Shown in pieces: positions 1-7,566 of a stretch of 64,000 bases of DNA. The position numbers and the translations under genes are program-made. A model generated the notes under the pieces. That model saw nothing but the letters and a program-made list of their open reading frames with translations, was not told where the DNA came from and did not search any database. The stretch is from DATNPX01 sp036702975 (GTDB lineage: Bacteria; Cyanobacteriota; Vampirovibrionia; Obscuribacterales; Obscuribacteraceae): the NCBI GenBank assembly GCA_036702975.1, contig DATNPX010000020.1, positions 1 through 64,000 of the forward strand, read 5' to 3'. How positions within the stretch are numbered: the stretch's first letter is position 1; each line of letters begins with the position of its first letter.

Positions 1-1
1 G

Positions 2-214
2 ATCGAAGACAAGTTCCAAGATGGTCAGGTCGTGAACGGCACGGTCCGCAAGATTCAAAGCTTCGGCGCATTCGTCCAGATTTATCCTGGCGTCGATGCC
101 TTGTTGCCGACAGTCGAGATGTCCGAACAACCAAACGTCAAACCGGAAGAGATTGTGCAGGTTGGACAAAGCGTCAAAGCGATCATCAAGAAGTTCTCTC
201 CCAAAGAGCACCTT
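2..214 (+). pseudogene. rpsA: Ribosomal protein S1 domain fragment (fold-back arm)
   Basis: The plus strand is open from the left edge and encodes one S1 RNA-binding repeat: GQVVNGTVRKIQSFGAFV, then DALLPTVEMSE, then VGQSVKAIIKKFSPKEH. A normal S1 repeat would continue with a strand like RISLGLK. Here the homology stops at the CAC codon at 209-211. The frame then reads 15 unrelated residues from the antisense of the S1 gene on the other strand and stops at 257-259. By content this is the repeat that should follow the truncated repeat encoded on the opposite strand. It is therefore a fragment of the same gene, or of an inverted copy, not an independent gene. A GTG at 32 can be read as a start but lies inside the S1 fold and is not a real one. 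Confidence 0.75.
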
Positions 215-1054
215 GGTTGTGATTACTTGACCGACTTTCAACACATCCGAAGGATGTGAGACGCGCTCCCAGGAGATTTCGGAGATAGGCAGCAAGCCGT
301 CCAATCCGCCGAGGTCGATGAAGGCGCCGAAGTCTGCGATACGAACAACTTCGCCGCTGACGACTTGGCCGGCTTCCAGCGTATTGAGGATCTTCTCGCG
401 CTGTGCTGCCTTCTCTTCTTGTACAGCCAGTCTCTGACTCAAGATGAGTTTGTTGCGCTTGGTGTCTGTCTCCAAGATCTTCATCGGAATTTCCATGCCG
501 ATGAGTTCTTCAGGAGTCGTTCCCTTCACGCGCAATTGGCTAGCAGGCACGAAACCTCTCAAACCATAAACATCTACTACTACGCCACCTGTGACTACGG
601 CTGAAATGCGAGCTCTAATGGTGTCGTCGTTCTTCTTTTGTTGCTCCAACAAGACCCAACCGCGGGCTTGAGCTACACGTTTGAGCGAAAGCGTCAACTG
701 ACCGTTTTCGTTTTCCTCTCTCAGGATGTAGAACTCCAGCTGATCTCCTACCTTCACCGCATCTTCGACACGGTCGACAGGTATGTTCGAAATCTCCTTG
801 ACCGGAACGAATCCTTCTGACTTCCCACCGACATCTACAAGTACGCCGTCACGCTCGATTCTGACAACATGTCCTTTGACGATATCGCCTTGTTCGAACT
901 TCGATACGTATGATTCTTCGAGAAGTCGCTCGAATTCTGATTTTCCGTTTTGCTCTAACTGCTTTTCTACCACTGAGATGGCTACTCCTTTGACCTCTAA
1001 AACATTTGGCATGGAACGGTCGATTCCTCTTTTGTGTTGACGCTTTGTGCTCAC
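209..1054 (-). CDS. rpsA: 30S ribosomal protein S1, 5' part, truncated at an inverted junction
   Basis: The product binds mRNA on the 30S subunit and helps initiation. Reading leftward, the protein has an N-terminal segment (MPNVLEVKGVAISVVEKQLE), a first S1 repeat (GDIVKGHVVRIERDGVLVDVGG), a second divergent repeat (ARISAVVTGGVVVDVYGLRGFVP) and a third (GQVVSGEVVRIADFGAFIDLGG). The third breaks off after VLKVGQVITTKV at 209-211. Beyond that the frame stays open to the window edge but is only the antisense of the plus-strand S1 fragment. I chose the GTG at 1052-1054 because GGAG (complement of 1061-1064) sits six bases upstream. An in-frame ATG at 1010-1012 has no well-spaced ribosome binding site. 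Cyanobacterial S1 proteins have three or four such repeats, so the missing 3' part fits the opposite-strand fragment. Identity as S1 is secure; the gene structure is abnormal. Confidence 0.8.
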
Positions 1055-1641
1055 ATTTTTCTCCCGTCTGCAAAGGATGCAAATTGTCGGATTGGCCGAG
1101 CGTCTCGGCATCCTTCAGGTAGTTTGTGATCCGACTGAGGTCTGACTGCTCAGACTCTTCAGGCAGCGCGAAACTTACCCTGCGGGGCGAAACTACCAAT
1201 ATAGGGCAATGCTCCCAGGAACTGCAAGATGGTTGACGAAGGTTTAACTGTACTTTTAGAGTTCCGAAAGCATAGAAATGGCGGTCGTTCACAGGTTTGG
1301 GTCGGCAAACTATTTGTGAAGCCCTGTGAAAAACTCTTTTCTGCTGCGGCCAGACGGTTAGATAAGATGGTGAGTTTTGCCGTCTGGCCACCTATTGCTT
1401 ATCGGGCCCTTATCGGGCGCGGAAGTTCTCCGAAGCTTATGGTGTATGGAATGTAAGATCACGAAAGTGACCAGGCGCTCTCGCGAAGCTCCACTTATGG
1501 CTAATCTGGGGCTAATCTGCTGGGGCCGATTTTTAATGCGAAATCTTTGCAACCTGGATAAATGGGAGAATTTTTATCAGGTTCGCTGCCTGTCTCTTCA
1601 CATTTGAAACACACATAAACCCAAAATGAGGAACCGAATCA
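1055..1641. other. Intergenic region without a credible gene
   Basis: These 587 bases separate the divergent rpsA and 2H-like genes. The short open frames on both strands lack recognisable domains or well-placed ribosome binding sites. The region holds a 10-bp inverted repeat (1348-1389, listed separately), a close direct repeat of CTTATCGGG near 1397-1418, and a direct repeat of GGCTAATCTG near 1498-1520. Promoters for both flanking genes should lie here, but I see no clear -35/-10 pair. Confidence 0.5.
1348..1389. repeat. 10-bp perfect inverted repeat, 22-base loop
   Basis: GGCCAGACGG at 1348-1357 is followed by CCGTCTGGCC at 1380-1389, a perfect complement. The loop is A/T-rich and no T-run follows on either strand, so this is not a classical terminator. 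It could be an operator, a structured leader of an unrecognised RNA, or chance. Confidence 0.5.
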
Positions 1642-2376
1642 ATGTCTCAATCAATGGCGCTTTCATATGCCGAGCGGGCGGAACGCTATAGAAGGCGCCA
1701 ACTTGAGCTGTTTGATCTACTGGAGGAAAAAGCTTCCCGCGGTGAATTCGGATCGTTCATTCCCATCGCTGAAAATTTTGCCGACGACAATCGCACTTCG
1801 CTTGCTGCAATCAAATTCTTACCGCAAAGTTTGAGCGAAAAAATCTGGCGAGAACTCAGCTCTCCCCTGCAAGATCTTGATGGGTACCAGTTTTTCTTCG
1901 CCAGAGAATCCTTGCACATGACGGTGCAAAATGTGCGCAAGGTGTCTGATGTTCTCAATTTCGGTGCTAAGGAGATAGACTCTGCACGCGAGGCTCTACG
2001 AAAAAGTGCTCAACAATTCGGAACCTTCAAGTTCTCACTAGAAGGACTTCTGATCATGCCAGGCAGTGTGGCCATCCGCGCGATCGCTGAGCCGCGTTTC
2101 GGTGAGTTCTCTCGTTTCGTTCGTGATGAACTGAAAGGAGCAGGAGTTGCAGACGATAAGCCTTATATCGACGACGACGTCATATTCGGCAACATCACTT
2201 TTTGCCGATTCACGAAAGAGCCGTCAGTATCCTTTCGAGCTAAATTGAGAGAACTGAAGGGCGAAACTTTCGGCACTATGGAGATTGATTCTTTTGCTCT
2301 TGCAACCACAAACGCAATCTGTGACTTAAATAAGACAGTCGAACATGAATCGTTTGTGCTGCTTGGTTCGCGCTAA
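1642..2376 (+). CDS. 2H-phosphoesterase-like protein with altered second motif
   Basis: A 244-residue soluble protein with no signal peptide. Two short strands resemble the paired H-x-T/S motifs of the 2H phosphoesterase superfamily (LigT, cyclic phosphodiesterases): LHMTVQNV with H92 and T94, and FGNITFCRFT where Asn184 replaces the usual second histidine before I-T. Between them lies FKFSLEGLLIMPGSVAIRA, typical of the beta strand between lobes in that fold. The N-terminal 70 residues are helical and charged. ATG at 1642 follows GAGG about ten bases upstream. If the fold assignment is right, the missing histidine argues for a binding or altered catalytic role. It stands alone, with no operon partner. 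The gene is secure; the family call rests on two motifs. Confidence 0.65.
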   Translation: MSQSMALSYAERAERYRRRQLELFDLLEEKASRGEFGSFIPIAENFADDNRTSLAAIKFLPQSLSEKIWRELSSPLQDLDGYQFFFARESLHMTVQNVRKVSDVLNFGAKEIDSAREALRKSAQQFGTFKFSLEGLLIMPGSVAIRAIAEPRFGEFSRFVRDELKGAGVADDKPYIDDDVIFGNITFCRFTKEPSVSFRAKLRELKGETFGTMEIDSFALATTNAICDLNKTVEHESFVLLGSR

Positions 2377-2698
2377 AACCTAGCTAATGGCTTTCGTGTT
2401 TGGTGCACCTGCTAAGTGATGCGGATTGATGGTCGAGTATATGTGGCTGTGCTCACCGTCGTTCGCGGCCCTGCTGAAGCAATCGACTGCATGGAGAAAA
2501 GTAAAAATTTTCAGATCGATATATGCGATACCGGTAGCGGTGATATCTTCCGTGCGGTTTGTCTTCTATTGATCGGATTTGCCTGCGTAAATTCCGTAAT
2601 TTTGCGCCTCTTCGAACGCTCCTAGCGGCGCCAAAAGAGATTATAATTCGCTTGTTGTGATGAAGGTTTAGGTGGGTCGCTGGAATAAGGTGCAAGTT
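2377..2698. other. Intergenic region with a candidate promoter
   Basis: This 322-base gap contains a short plus-strand open frame (2416-2625) with no domain and no good ribosome binding site, which I do not accept as a gene. The only notable element is the TATAAT at 2642-2647. Confidence 0.4.
2642..2647 (+). promoter_or_regulatory. Candidate -10 box (TATAAT) for the secreted coiled-coil gene
   Basis: A consensus -10 hexamer lies 51 bases before the ATG at 2699. No convincing -35 hexamer sits 16-18 bases upstream, so this is only a candidate. Confidence 0.3.
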
Positions 2699-3292
2699 AT
2701 GAAGTTTCAAAATATTGGTATTGCCTTTAGTGCCTCGCTGTTTGCGCTAGGTCTGTCGAGCAGTATCGCATTTGGTGCAGATAGTGTTCCCGGCGCTCAA
2801 TTTCCTGGCGCTGCCGTCCCTGGTGTTTCGGCTCCAGGCGCAGCTATACCGGGAGTAACGGGCAATACTACGACCCAGAATATTGGTGCTGGTACCTCTG
2901 CTGATACCCCGCCTGAACTGCAGTCGGCCCAACAAAGAGTTGAGCTTTCGCGGGCTAAATTGGACCAAGCGAAACAGCAATTGTCTGCCGCGAAGGCTAT
3001 GCTAAAAGCTGCAGATGCCGAGTATAAGGCTGCGAAAGCTGACCATGAAGCGCTCTCTTTGCGTACGCAAGCTCGCAAATTAGCTGATGCTTCCGGCTTG
3101 CAAGACACAATCTCCACCGGCACTCGTCTATATCCGGCAAATTTCAGCCCAGCTGCAAATGCCCAGCAATCTGTCGCTCCAGTCCCGAATTATGGCGCTC
3201 CCGCAACTTTGCCTGATGCAACTGAAACTGTGACTGGTCAAACCGCAATGCCACCGTCTGGGACCGGCACGTCGGCGCCGACACTTCCGTAG
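2699..3292 (+). CDS. Small secreted coiled-coil protein with PG repeats
   Basis: A 197-residue protein with a clear signal peptide (MKFQNIGIAFSASLFALGLS, cleavage likely after A-F-G-A). A degenerate PGA/PGV repeat follows (VPGAQFPGAAVPGVSAPGA), then an alanine/lysine/glutamine-rich helical segment at about residues 70-125 that should form a coiled coil, then a proline/threonine-rich tail. I chose the ATG at 2699, not an in-frame GTG at 2672, because it begins the signal sequence and has AAGG about eight bases upstream. I do not recognise a family. It is probably periplasmic or envelope-associated. It stands alone and converges on RNase III. Confidence 0.7.
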   Translation: MKFQNIGIAFSASLFALGLSSSIAFGADSVPGAQFPGAAVPGVSAPGAAIPGVTGNTTTQNIGAGTSADTPPELQSAQQRVELSRAKLDQAKQQLSAAKAMLKAADAEYKAAKADHEALSLRTQARKLADASGLQDTISTGTRLYPANFSPAANAQQSVAPVPNYGAPATLPDATETVTGQTAMPPSGTGTSAPTLP

Positions 3293-3366
3293 TTAAGTGA
3301 CTCTGTGTGCGCGTTGATGACCGGACCTTTGGGCTCGCGTCTGCCGGGTTGTGAAGTTCCTCCCAT

Positions 3367-3404
3367 GCCTGAAAGTCAGGTGCCCATCCACCTGGCTTTC
3401 AGGC
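3367..3404. terminator. Strong hairpin between convergent genes
   Basis: A 16-bp stem (3367-3382 with 3389-3404; one G-T mismatch) encloses a six-base loop. It lies between the secreted-protein gene (ending 3292) and rnc on the minus strand (ending 3512). There is no strong T-run on either side, so it may be a bidirectional or weak terminator. Confidence 0.55.
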
Positions 3405-3511
3405 CATTCTGGCGTCGGTGTGCTTTGTCTTCGTGACGGAAGGTAAAAGCCCAAAGACAAAAGCGCGAAGGCAAAGAAGCCCCTTCTTTGCAGTTGAATC
3501 TGCTGAATTTA

Positions 3512-4225
3512 CTACCTTGCCGCTGGTTCTTTCGGTCTTAGAATCTCAAGAGCTGCTTTGGCTGCCTGTTGTTCGGCAGCTTTTTTCGACTTGCCGACGC
3601 CATTTGCTACCACTTGACCTGTGACGGCCACAGATACTGTATAGGTCGGTTCGTGCGGTGGACCTTCGGTATTAACGATTGCATAGATAGGAATGCCCTG
3701 CGCCTTTGATTGCGTATATTCCTGCAATTCAGCTTTGAAGTTGTCCTTGACGTCGTCCCGGTCTACGTTGGTTGCCAGGTTGCCGAAAAATCTGACGATG
3801 AAATTTTGTGCCTGAATCAGACCGAGGTCCGTATAGATCGCTCCCAAGATGGCTTCCAGTGATTGAGCCATGATTGACGAGCGCATTTGTACTTGTTTGC
3901 CTAGCAAAATGTACTTACTTAGGTTGATGTTCTTGGCTAGCTCACCAAGAGTTTTGTCACTTATCAAGACAGAGCGGATCTCAGTCAGTTGTCCCTCGTC
4001 ATATTCCGGAAAGCGTTCCAATAGGTATTCGCTGATGACGAATTTGAGTACCGCGTCACCAAAAAACTCTAAGCGCTCGTAGTCCTTTACGCCTTGATGT
4101 TCCGCTGCGTATGAGCTGTGAGTCAGAGCTTCGTTCAGAATATGCATGCGACCAAATGTCAATCCCAGCACTACGCAGAGTTGGTCAAGTTCTTTCAATC
4201 GCCGTGGGGGAATTGCTGGGGTCAT
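3512..4225 (-). CDS. rnc: Ribonuclease III, with a catalytic Asp replaced by Gln
   Basis: Double-strand-specific endoribonuclease for rRNA and mRNA processing. The N-terminal domain carries the signature YERLEFFGDAVL and the second acidic region YDEGQLTEIRS. A C-terminal dsRNA-binding domain follows (NFKAELQEYTQ to GKSKKAAEQQAAKAAL). The usual A-D-x-x-E metal motif reads MAQSLEAILGAIY here: the Asp equivalent to E. coli D114 is Gln121 (codon complement of 3863-3865), while the partner Glu124 is kept. I prefer ATG at 4225 (237 aa, usual family length) to a TTG at 4273. Neither has a strong ribosome binding site. Transcription runs away from the complex I operon. Confidence 0.9.
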   Translation of the reverse strand: MTPAIPPRRLKELDQLCVVLGLTFGRMHILNEALTHSSYAAEHQGVKDYERLEFFGDAVLKFVISEYLLERFPEYDEGQLTEIRSVLISDKTLGELAKNINLSKYILLGKQVQMRSSIMAQSLEAILGAIYTDLGLIQAQNFIVRFFGNLATNVDRDDVKDNFKAELQEYTQSKAQGIPIYAIVNTEGPPHEPTYTVSVAVTGQVVANGVGKSKKAAEQQAAKAALEILRPKEPAAR

Positions 4226-4411
4226 TGGTGGCTCAATAAATGCAGGGGATGCCAGGGTTTTGTACTCGATCAATTGTCAGTATGGATCATGGCTATCGTA
4301 ATGTGGAAGCGAGCCCCTCGTGGTATTGACTACTTTCAATGTTAAACAATGTTTCTTAGATGTCGATTCTTTTGGCTTCTGAGGAGGGTTCTGGAGATAT
4401 CTCACCGGTTC

Positions 4412-4437
4412 AAAACCGATGCGATAAGGTCGGTTTT
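4412..4437. repeat. 8-bp inverted repeat, possible terminator or operator
   Basis: AAAACCGA at 4412-4419 pairs perfectly with TCGGTTTT at 4430-4437 across a 10-base loop. It is followed on the plus strand by CAAAAGTTTTTGC. It could end upstream transcripts or act as a binding site ahead of the operon. Confidence 0.35.
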
Positions 4438-4574
4438 CAAAAGTTTTTGCACACTAATTGCCGTAATCTATTTTCAGTTTAGCTCATGGAGTCGCTCGGG
4501 TGCAGTCCTTCGACCGTGCGAGCGTGGCCCGACCGCCAACTTGATCACAAGCGATAACCAGATGCTTACTTGGC

Positions 4575-4580
4575 TATAAT
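4575..4580 (+). promoter_or_regulatory. Candidate -10 box of the complex I operon
   Basis: A perfect TATAAT lies 102 bases before the nuoA start. A TTGATC at 4541-4546 is too far upstream (28-base spacer) to be its -35. It is the best promoter candidate in the gap. Confidence 0.35.
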
Positions 4581-4681
4581 TTAGCTTGGGCGTGAGTTTA
4601 GCCTCCGCCTGCTATGCTTAGTGGTGCCGAAAAGGGTTGCTACGAGGTTCTCTTGCTCGGCATTTGAGGTGTCACGAAAGT

Positions 4682-5074
4682 ATGTACCAACTCCAAGTAG
4701 GTCAGATTGGGTTATTCGTGCTTGTGGGCTTTGCCTTGCCGGCGCTTGGCATGCTCTTGTTGGCGTGGATTTTGCAACTGGTTCTTGGCTATCACAAGCC
4801 GAATGCCATCAAAAATCAACCATACGAATGCGGGATGAAGCCATTGCAAGGGGCGCATGTTCAATTTGACATTCGCTACTACTTGTATGCACTGCTTTTC
4901 CTTCTCTTTGATATTGAAGTCATCTTCATTATCCCCTGGCTGCTTGCTACCGACAATGTTGGCAAGGCTTTCGGGTTCAACTGGTTCGGACCGATCGAGA
5001 TTCTTTTGTTCTTGATTGTGCTCGGTGCCGGACTTGCCTATGCATGGAAAAAGGGAGCACTGGAATGGGAGTAA
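4682..5074 (+). CDS. nuoA: NADH-quinone oxidoreductase subunit A (NdhC)
   Basis: Membrane subunit at the junction of the peripheral and membrane arms of complex I. The 130-residue protein has three transmembrane helices (about residues 7-30, 60-85 and 95-118) and the family motif YECGMKP, with an acidic FDIEVIF in the second helix. I chose ATG 4682, which gives the normal length; the longer in-frame start at 4637 adds an unrelated basic segment. GAGGTG lies about ten bases upstream. It is the first gene of an operon and is followed four bases later by nuoB. Confidence 0.93.
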   Translation: MYQLQVGQIGLFVLVGFALPALGMLLLAWILQLVLGYHKPNAIKNQPYECGMKPLQGAHVQFDIRYYLYALLFLLFDIEVIFIIPWLLATDNVGKAFGFNWFGPIEILLFLIVLGAGLAYAWKKGALEWE

Positions 5075-5078
5075 TCGT

Positions 5079-5789
5079 ATGAGTCACCAATTAGACACTC
5101 ATGGTTCTCCGATAGTAATACCGGACGAAATTAAAGAGACCGCTACCCTCTGGAATATGGAGGAAGCGATCGAAGGATTGCTGAATAGGCTAAACCCAGC
5201 TGCCAGCTGGCTTTTGGATAAAGGCGTCAACTTGGCACGCGCAAACTCCGTTTGGCCCTTGACGTTCGGCACCTCATGCTGCGCAATCGAGATGATTAGT
5301 GTGGGTATGTCGCGTTTCGATATCTCGCGCTTTGGCTCTGAAGTCTTTCGTGCTACACCGCGTCAAGCCGACCTCATGATTACAGCCGGCACCATTACGC
5401 GCAAAATGGCGCCAGCCATGATTACGCTGTACGAGCAAATGCCAGAGCCGAAGTATGTCATCGCCATGGGGGCTTGCACCATTACTGGTGGCATGTTCAA
5501 CGACTCATACTCGGTAGTACAAGGCGTCGACCGCGTGATACCGGTCGATGTGTATTTGCCTGGATGCCCACCCAGACCGGAAGGCATCCTAGATGCTCTA
5601 CTCAAGCTTCAACAGAAGATTCGTACCGAGTCTTATGTCGAGCGCAATGCTCGCCGATACCGCCAGTCATCCTTGCGCAAGGTCGATTACGACACCGGAC
5701 TTTGTGTCGAAGACTTGGTGAAAGCTGCTCAAGCTGAAACCGCAGACGCACTAGATAAACCCGCTGATAAAGAGCCAGAGAAGAAGTAA
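5079..5789 (+). CDS. nuoB: NADH-quinone oxidoreductase subunit B (NdhK), N2 cluster protein
   Basis: Holds the terminal [4Fe-4S] cluster N2 that reduces quinone. The four ligands are visible: tandem C67-C68 in GTSCCAIEM, C133 in MGACTITGG and C163 in PGCPPRPE. The 236-residue protein has an N-terminal extension of about 30 residues and a charged C-terminal tail (about 40 residues, rich in A/E/K/D). GGGAG lies six bases before ATG 5079; the longer frame from 5016 overlaps nuoA and is rejected. Next comes nuoC, three bases after the stop. Confidence 0.95.
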   Translation: MSHQLDTHGSPIVIPDEIKETATLWNMEEAIEGLLNRLNPAASWLLDKGVNLARANSVWPLTFGTSCCAIEMISVGMSRFDISRFGSEVFRATPRQADLMITAGTITRKMAPAMITLYEQMPEPKYVIAMGACTITGGMFNDSYSVVQGVDRVIPVDVYLPGCPPRPEGILDALLKLQQKIRTESYVERNARRYRQSSLRKVDYDTGLCVEDLVKAAQAETADALDKPADKEPEKK

Positions 5790-5792
5790 ATC

Positions 5793-6359
5793 ATGACAGA
5801 GCATGCTGCACCAAAAGATGCCAAAGACGCAAAGGAACCTGCGGCTCCGCTGCCGGACGGTCCTTACGGCAAGTTTCTCAAGGAGCACGGAATCAACTCA
5901 AAACGTCACCCTGACAGCAAGGGTGTTTCTGGAGCCGTTGAGAATATTGAAATCGACCGGGCTGATCTAGTCAGTGCACTCAAATTTCTCAGGCAAGACC
6001 CGGAAGTTGGACTCGATTATCTAGTCGCGGTGTCTGGCGTCGATAACTTGAATAGTTTCGACTCGGTCTATCACCTGTGGTCTTTCACAAGCGCAAGCGA
6101 GCTGGTCGTTAAAATTTGTGCAGCACGTGAAGAAGCCGCTGACAATAAGCTCGTGCCAGTACCTTCTATTACGAACTTCTGGCCTGCAGCCAATTGGCAC
6201 GAACGTGAATCCTACGATCTGGTCGGTATCAGATATGTTGGACACCCGTACCTGCGCCGCATTCTCAATCCGTGGGATTGGGATGGTCACCCACTTCGCC
6301 GAGACTATAAGCAGCCGGTGGATGCGCTTAACGACAAAAATCCACACAGTTTCCGCTAA
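5793..6359 (+). CDS. nuoC: NADH-quinone oxidoreductase subunit C (NdhJ)
   Basis: The 30-kDa peripheral-arm subunit that packs against NuoD. The 188-residue protein carries the family signature ANWHERESYDLVGI followed by the RRILNPWDWDGHPLRRDY region. The first 30 residues are a low-complexity A/K/D/P stretch absent from most homologues. NuoC and NuoD are separate genes here, unlike the fused NuoCD of E. coli. Spacing to nuoB is three bases. Confidence 0.94.
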   Translation: MTEHAAPKDAKDAKEPAAPLPDGPYGKFLKEHGINSKRHPDSKGVSGAVENIEIDRADLVSALKFLRQDPEVGLDYLVAVSGVDNLNSFDSVYHLWSFTSASELVVKICAAREEAADNKLVPVPSITNFWPAANWHERESYDLVGIRYVGHPYLRRILNPWDWDGHPLRRDYKQPVDALNDKNPHSFR

Positions 6360-6385
6360 GAAACAGGCGGCATGAGGCTTCGATA

Positions 6386-7537
6386 ATGGCTACAGAAATC
6401 AAAACTACAGTCATCCCCCATTCAGACGGTCTCAAGACCGATGAAATGATCATCAACATGGGACCGCAGCATCCGGCTACTCACGGCGTGCTTCGTCTGG
6501 TTCTCAATCTTGATGGTGAAATCGTAAAACATGCCGAGTGTGTCGTCGGTCACTTGCACAGAGGACAGGAGTGGCAGGGGCAAAATCGCACTCTCTATCA
6601 GTATCAAGCGCTGATTGATCGTGTCGACTATCTCTCTGGAATGTTCACTTCTTGGGCCATGGCTAGAGCCGCTGAAGTTATAGACGATGTTGTCGTTCCG
6701 GAAAAAGCAGAGTGGTTGCGCGTGATGGTGGCGGAAATGAACCGCATTACCTCGCACTTGCTGTGGCTCGGAACTTATCTGATCGACCTTGGCGCAATGT
6801 TCGGATTCCCCTTCTATCCGTTTAGAGAGCGGGAAAAGCTCTTTGATCTGTTTGAAGAGATCGCCGGTCAACGCATGATGTTCAACTACATCCGCATAGG
6901 TGGTGTGGTGCGTGAACCTAAGGCTGATTGGTACAGCCGGTTGAAGAGATTTACCGAAGAGTTTCCCGACCGCGTAGATGAATACGAAGCGATCGTGACC
7001 GAGAACCCGATCTTTCTAAAGCGCACAAAAGATATTGGCATTCTCACGGCTGCTAAAGCAAAAGAATGGGGCGTTACTGGTCCTAGCTTGAGAGCATCAG
7101 GTGTGCCTTTCGATCTGCGTAAATCGAAACCATATTCGGTGTACGACAAGATCAAGTTCAACGTGCAAACCATCGATAAGGACGGTGATACCTGGGACCG
7201 ATACATCTGCCGCATTCGAGAAATGCGTGAATCCAACGAAATCATCAAGCAGTGTCTCGATATGATGCCGAGCACAGGCGAAATTTCTGGCAAGAAGCAG
7301 ATGGCTGGCATGCGTATCAAAGCGGGGGAAGGTTTCGCCGCCGTTGAATCTCCGCGCGGAGTCCTCGGTTGTTACATCATCTCCAATGGAAGCGATAAGG
7401 CGTTCCGCTTCAAGTGGAGAAATCCTTCCTTCTCCAATCTCTCGATTCTTCCGGAGCTCCTGGCTGGCACTCCAATCGCCGACATCATGGCCATCTTCGG
7501 CTCCATTGACGTCATCATTCCAGACGTAGATCGCTAG
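6386..7537 (+). CDS. nuoD: NADH-quinone oxidoreductase subunit D (NdhH)
   Basis: The 49-kDa subunit forming the quinone-binding cavity with NuoB. The 383-residue protein opens with MIINMGPQHPATHGVLRL, the conserved quinone-site loop including the histidine of HPATHG, followed by GHLHRGQEW and RVDYLSGM. The C terminus ends with FGSIDVIIPDVDR as expected. GAGG lies eight bases before ATG 6386. Length and motifs are normal. Confidence 0.96.
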   Translation: MATEIKTTVIPHSDGLKTDEMIINMGPQHPATHGVLRLVLNLDGEIVKHAECVVGHLHRGQEWQGQNRTLYQYQALIDRVDYLSGMFTSWAMARAAEVIDDVVVPEKAEWLRVMVAEMNRITSHLLWLGTYLIDLGAMFGFPFYPFREREKLFDLFEEIAGQRMMFNYIRIGGVVREPKADWYSRLKRFTEEFPDRVDEYEAIVTENPIFLKRTKDIGILTAAKAKEWGVTGPSLRASGVPFDLRKSKPYSVYDKIKFNVQTIDKDGDTWDRYICRIREMRESNEIIKQCLDMMPSTGEISGKKQMAGMRIKAGEGFAAVESPRGVLGCYIISNGSDKAFRFKWRNPSFSNLSILPELLAGTPIADIMAIFGSIDVIIPDVDR

Positions 7538-7566
7538 ACAAGACAAGAGGTAACTTTCAAAAAGCA

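Larger units (their letters stand above)
4226..4681. other. Divergent intergenic region upstream of the complex I operon
   Basis: About 456 bases between rnc and nuoA. It contains an 8-bp inverted repeat (4412-4437) and a TATAAT box (4575-4580). Open frames here show no protein family. The stretch GGTTCAAAACC near 4408 resembles a tRNA T-arm but lacks the rest of a tRNA. Confidence 0.45.

Noticed and set aside
849..1391. Minus-strand open frame of 180 codons over the rpsA start
   Set aside because: Its sequence is basic and featureless, and it overlaps the S1 coding frame in another phase.
2416..2625. 69-codon plus-strand open frame in an intergenic gap
   Set aside because: No good ribosome binding site or family; composition looks non-coding.
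4400..4440. GGTTCAAAACC resembling a tRNA T-arm
   Set aside because: The flanking bases do not form acceptor, D or anticodon stems; it is better read as part of a simple inverted repeat.
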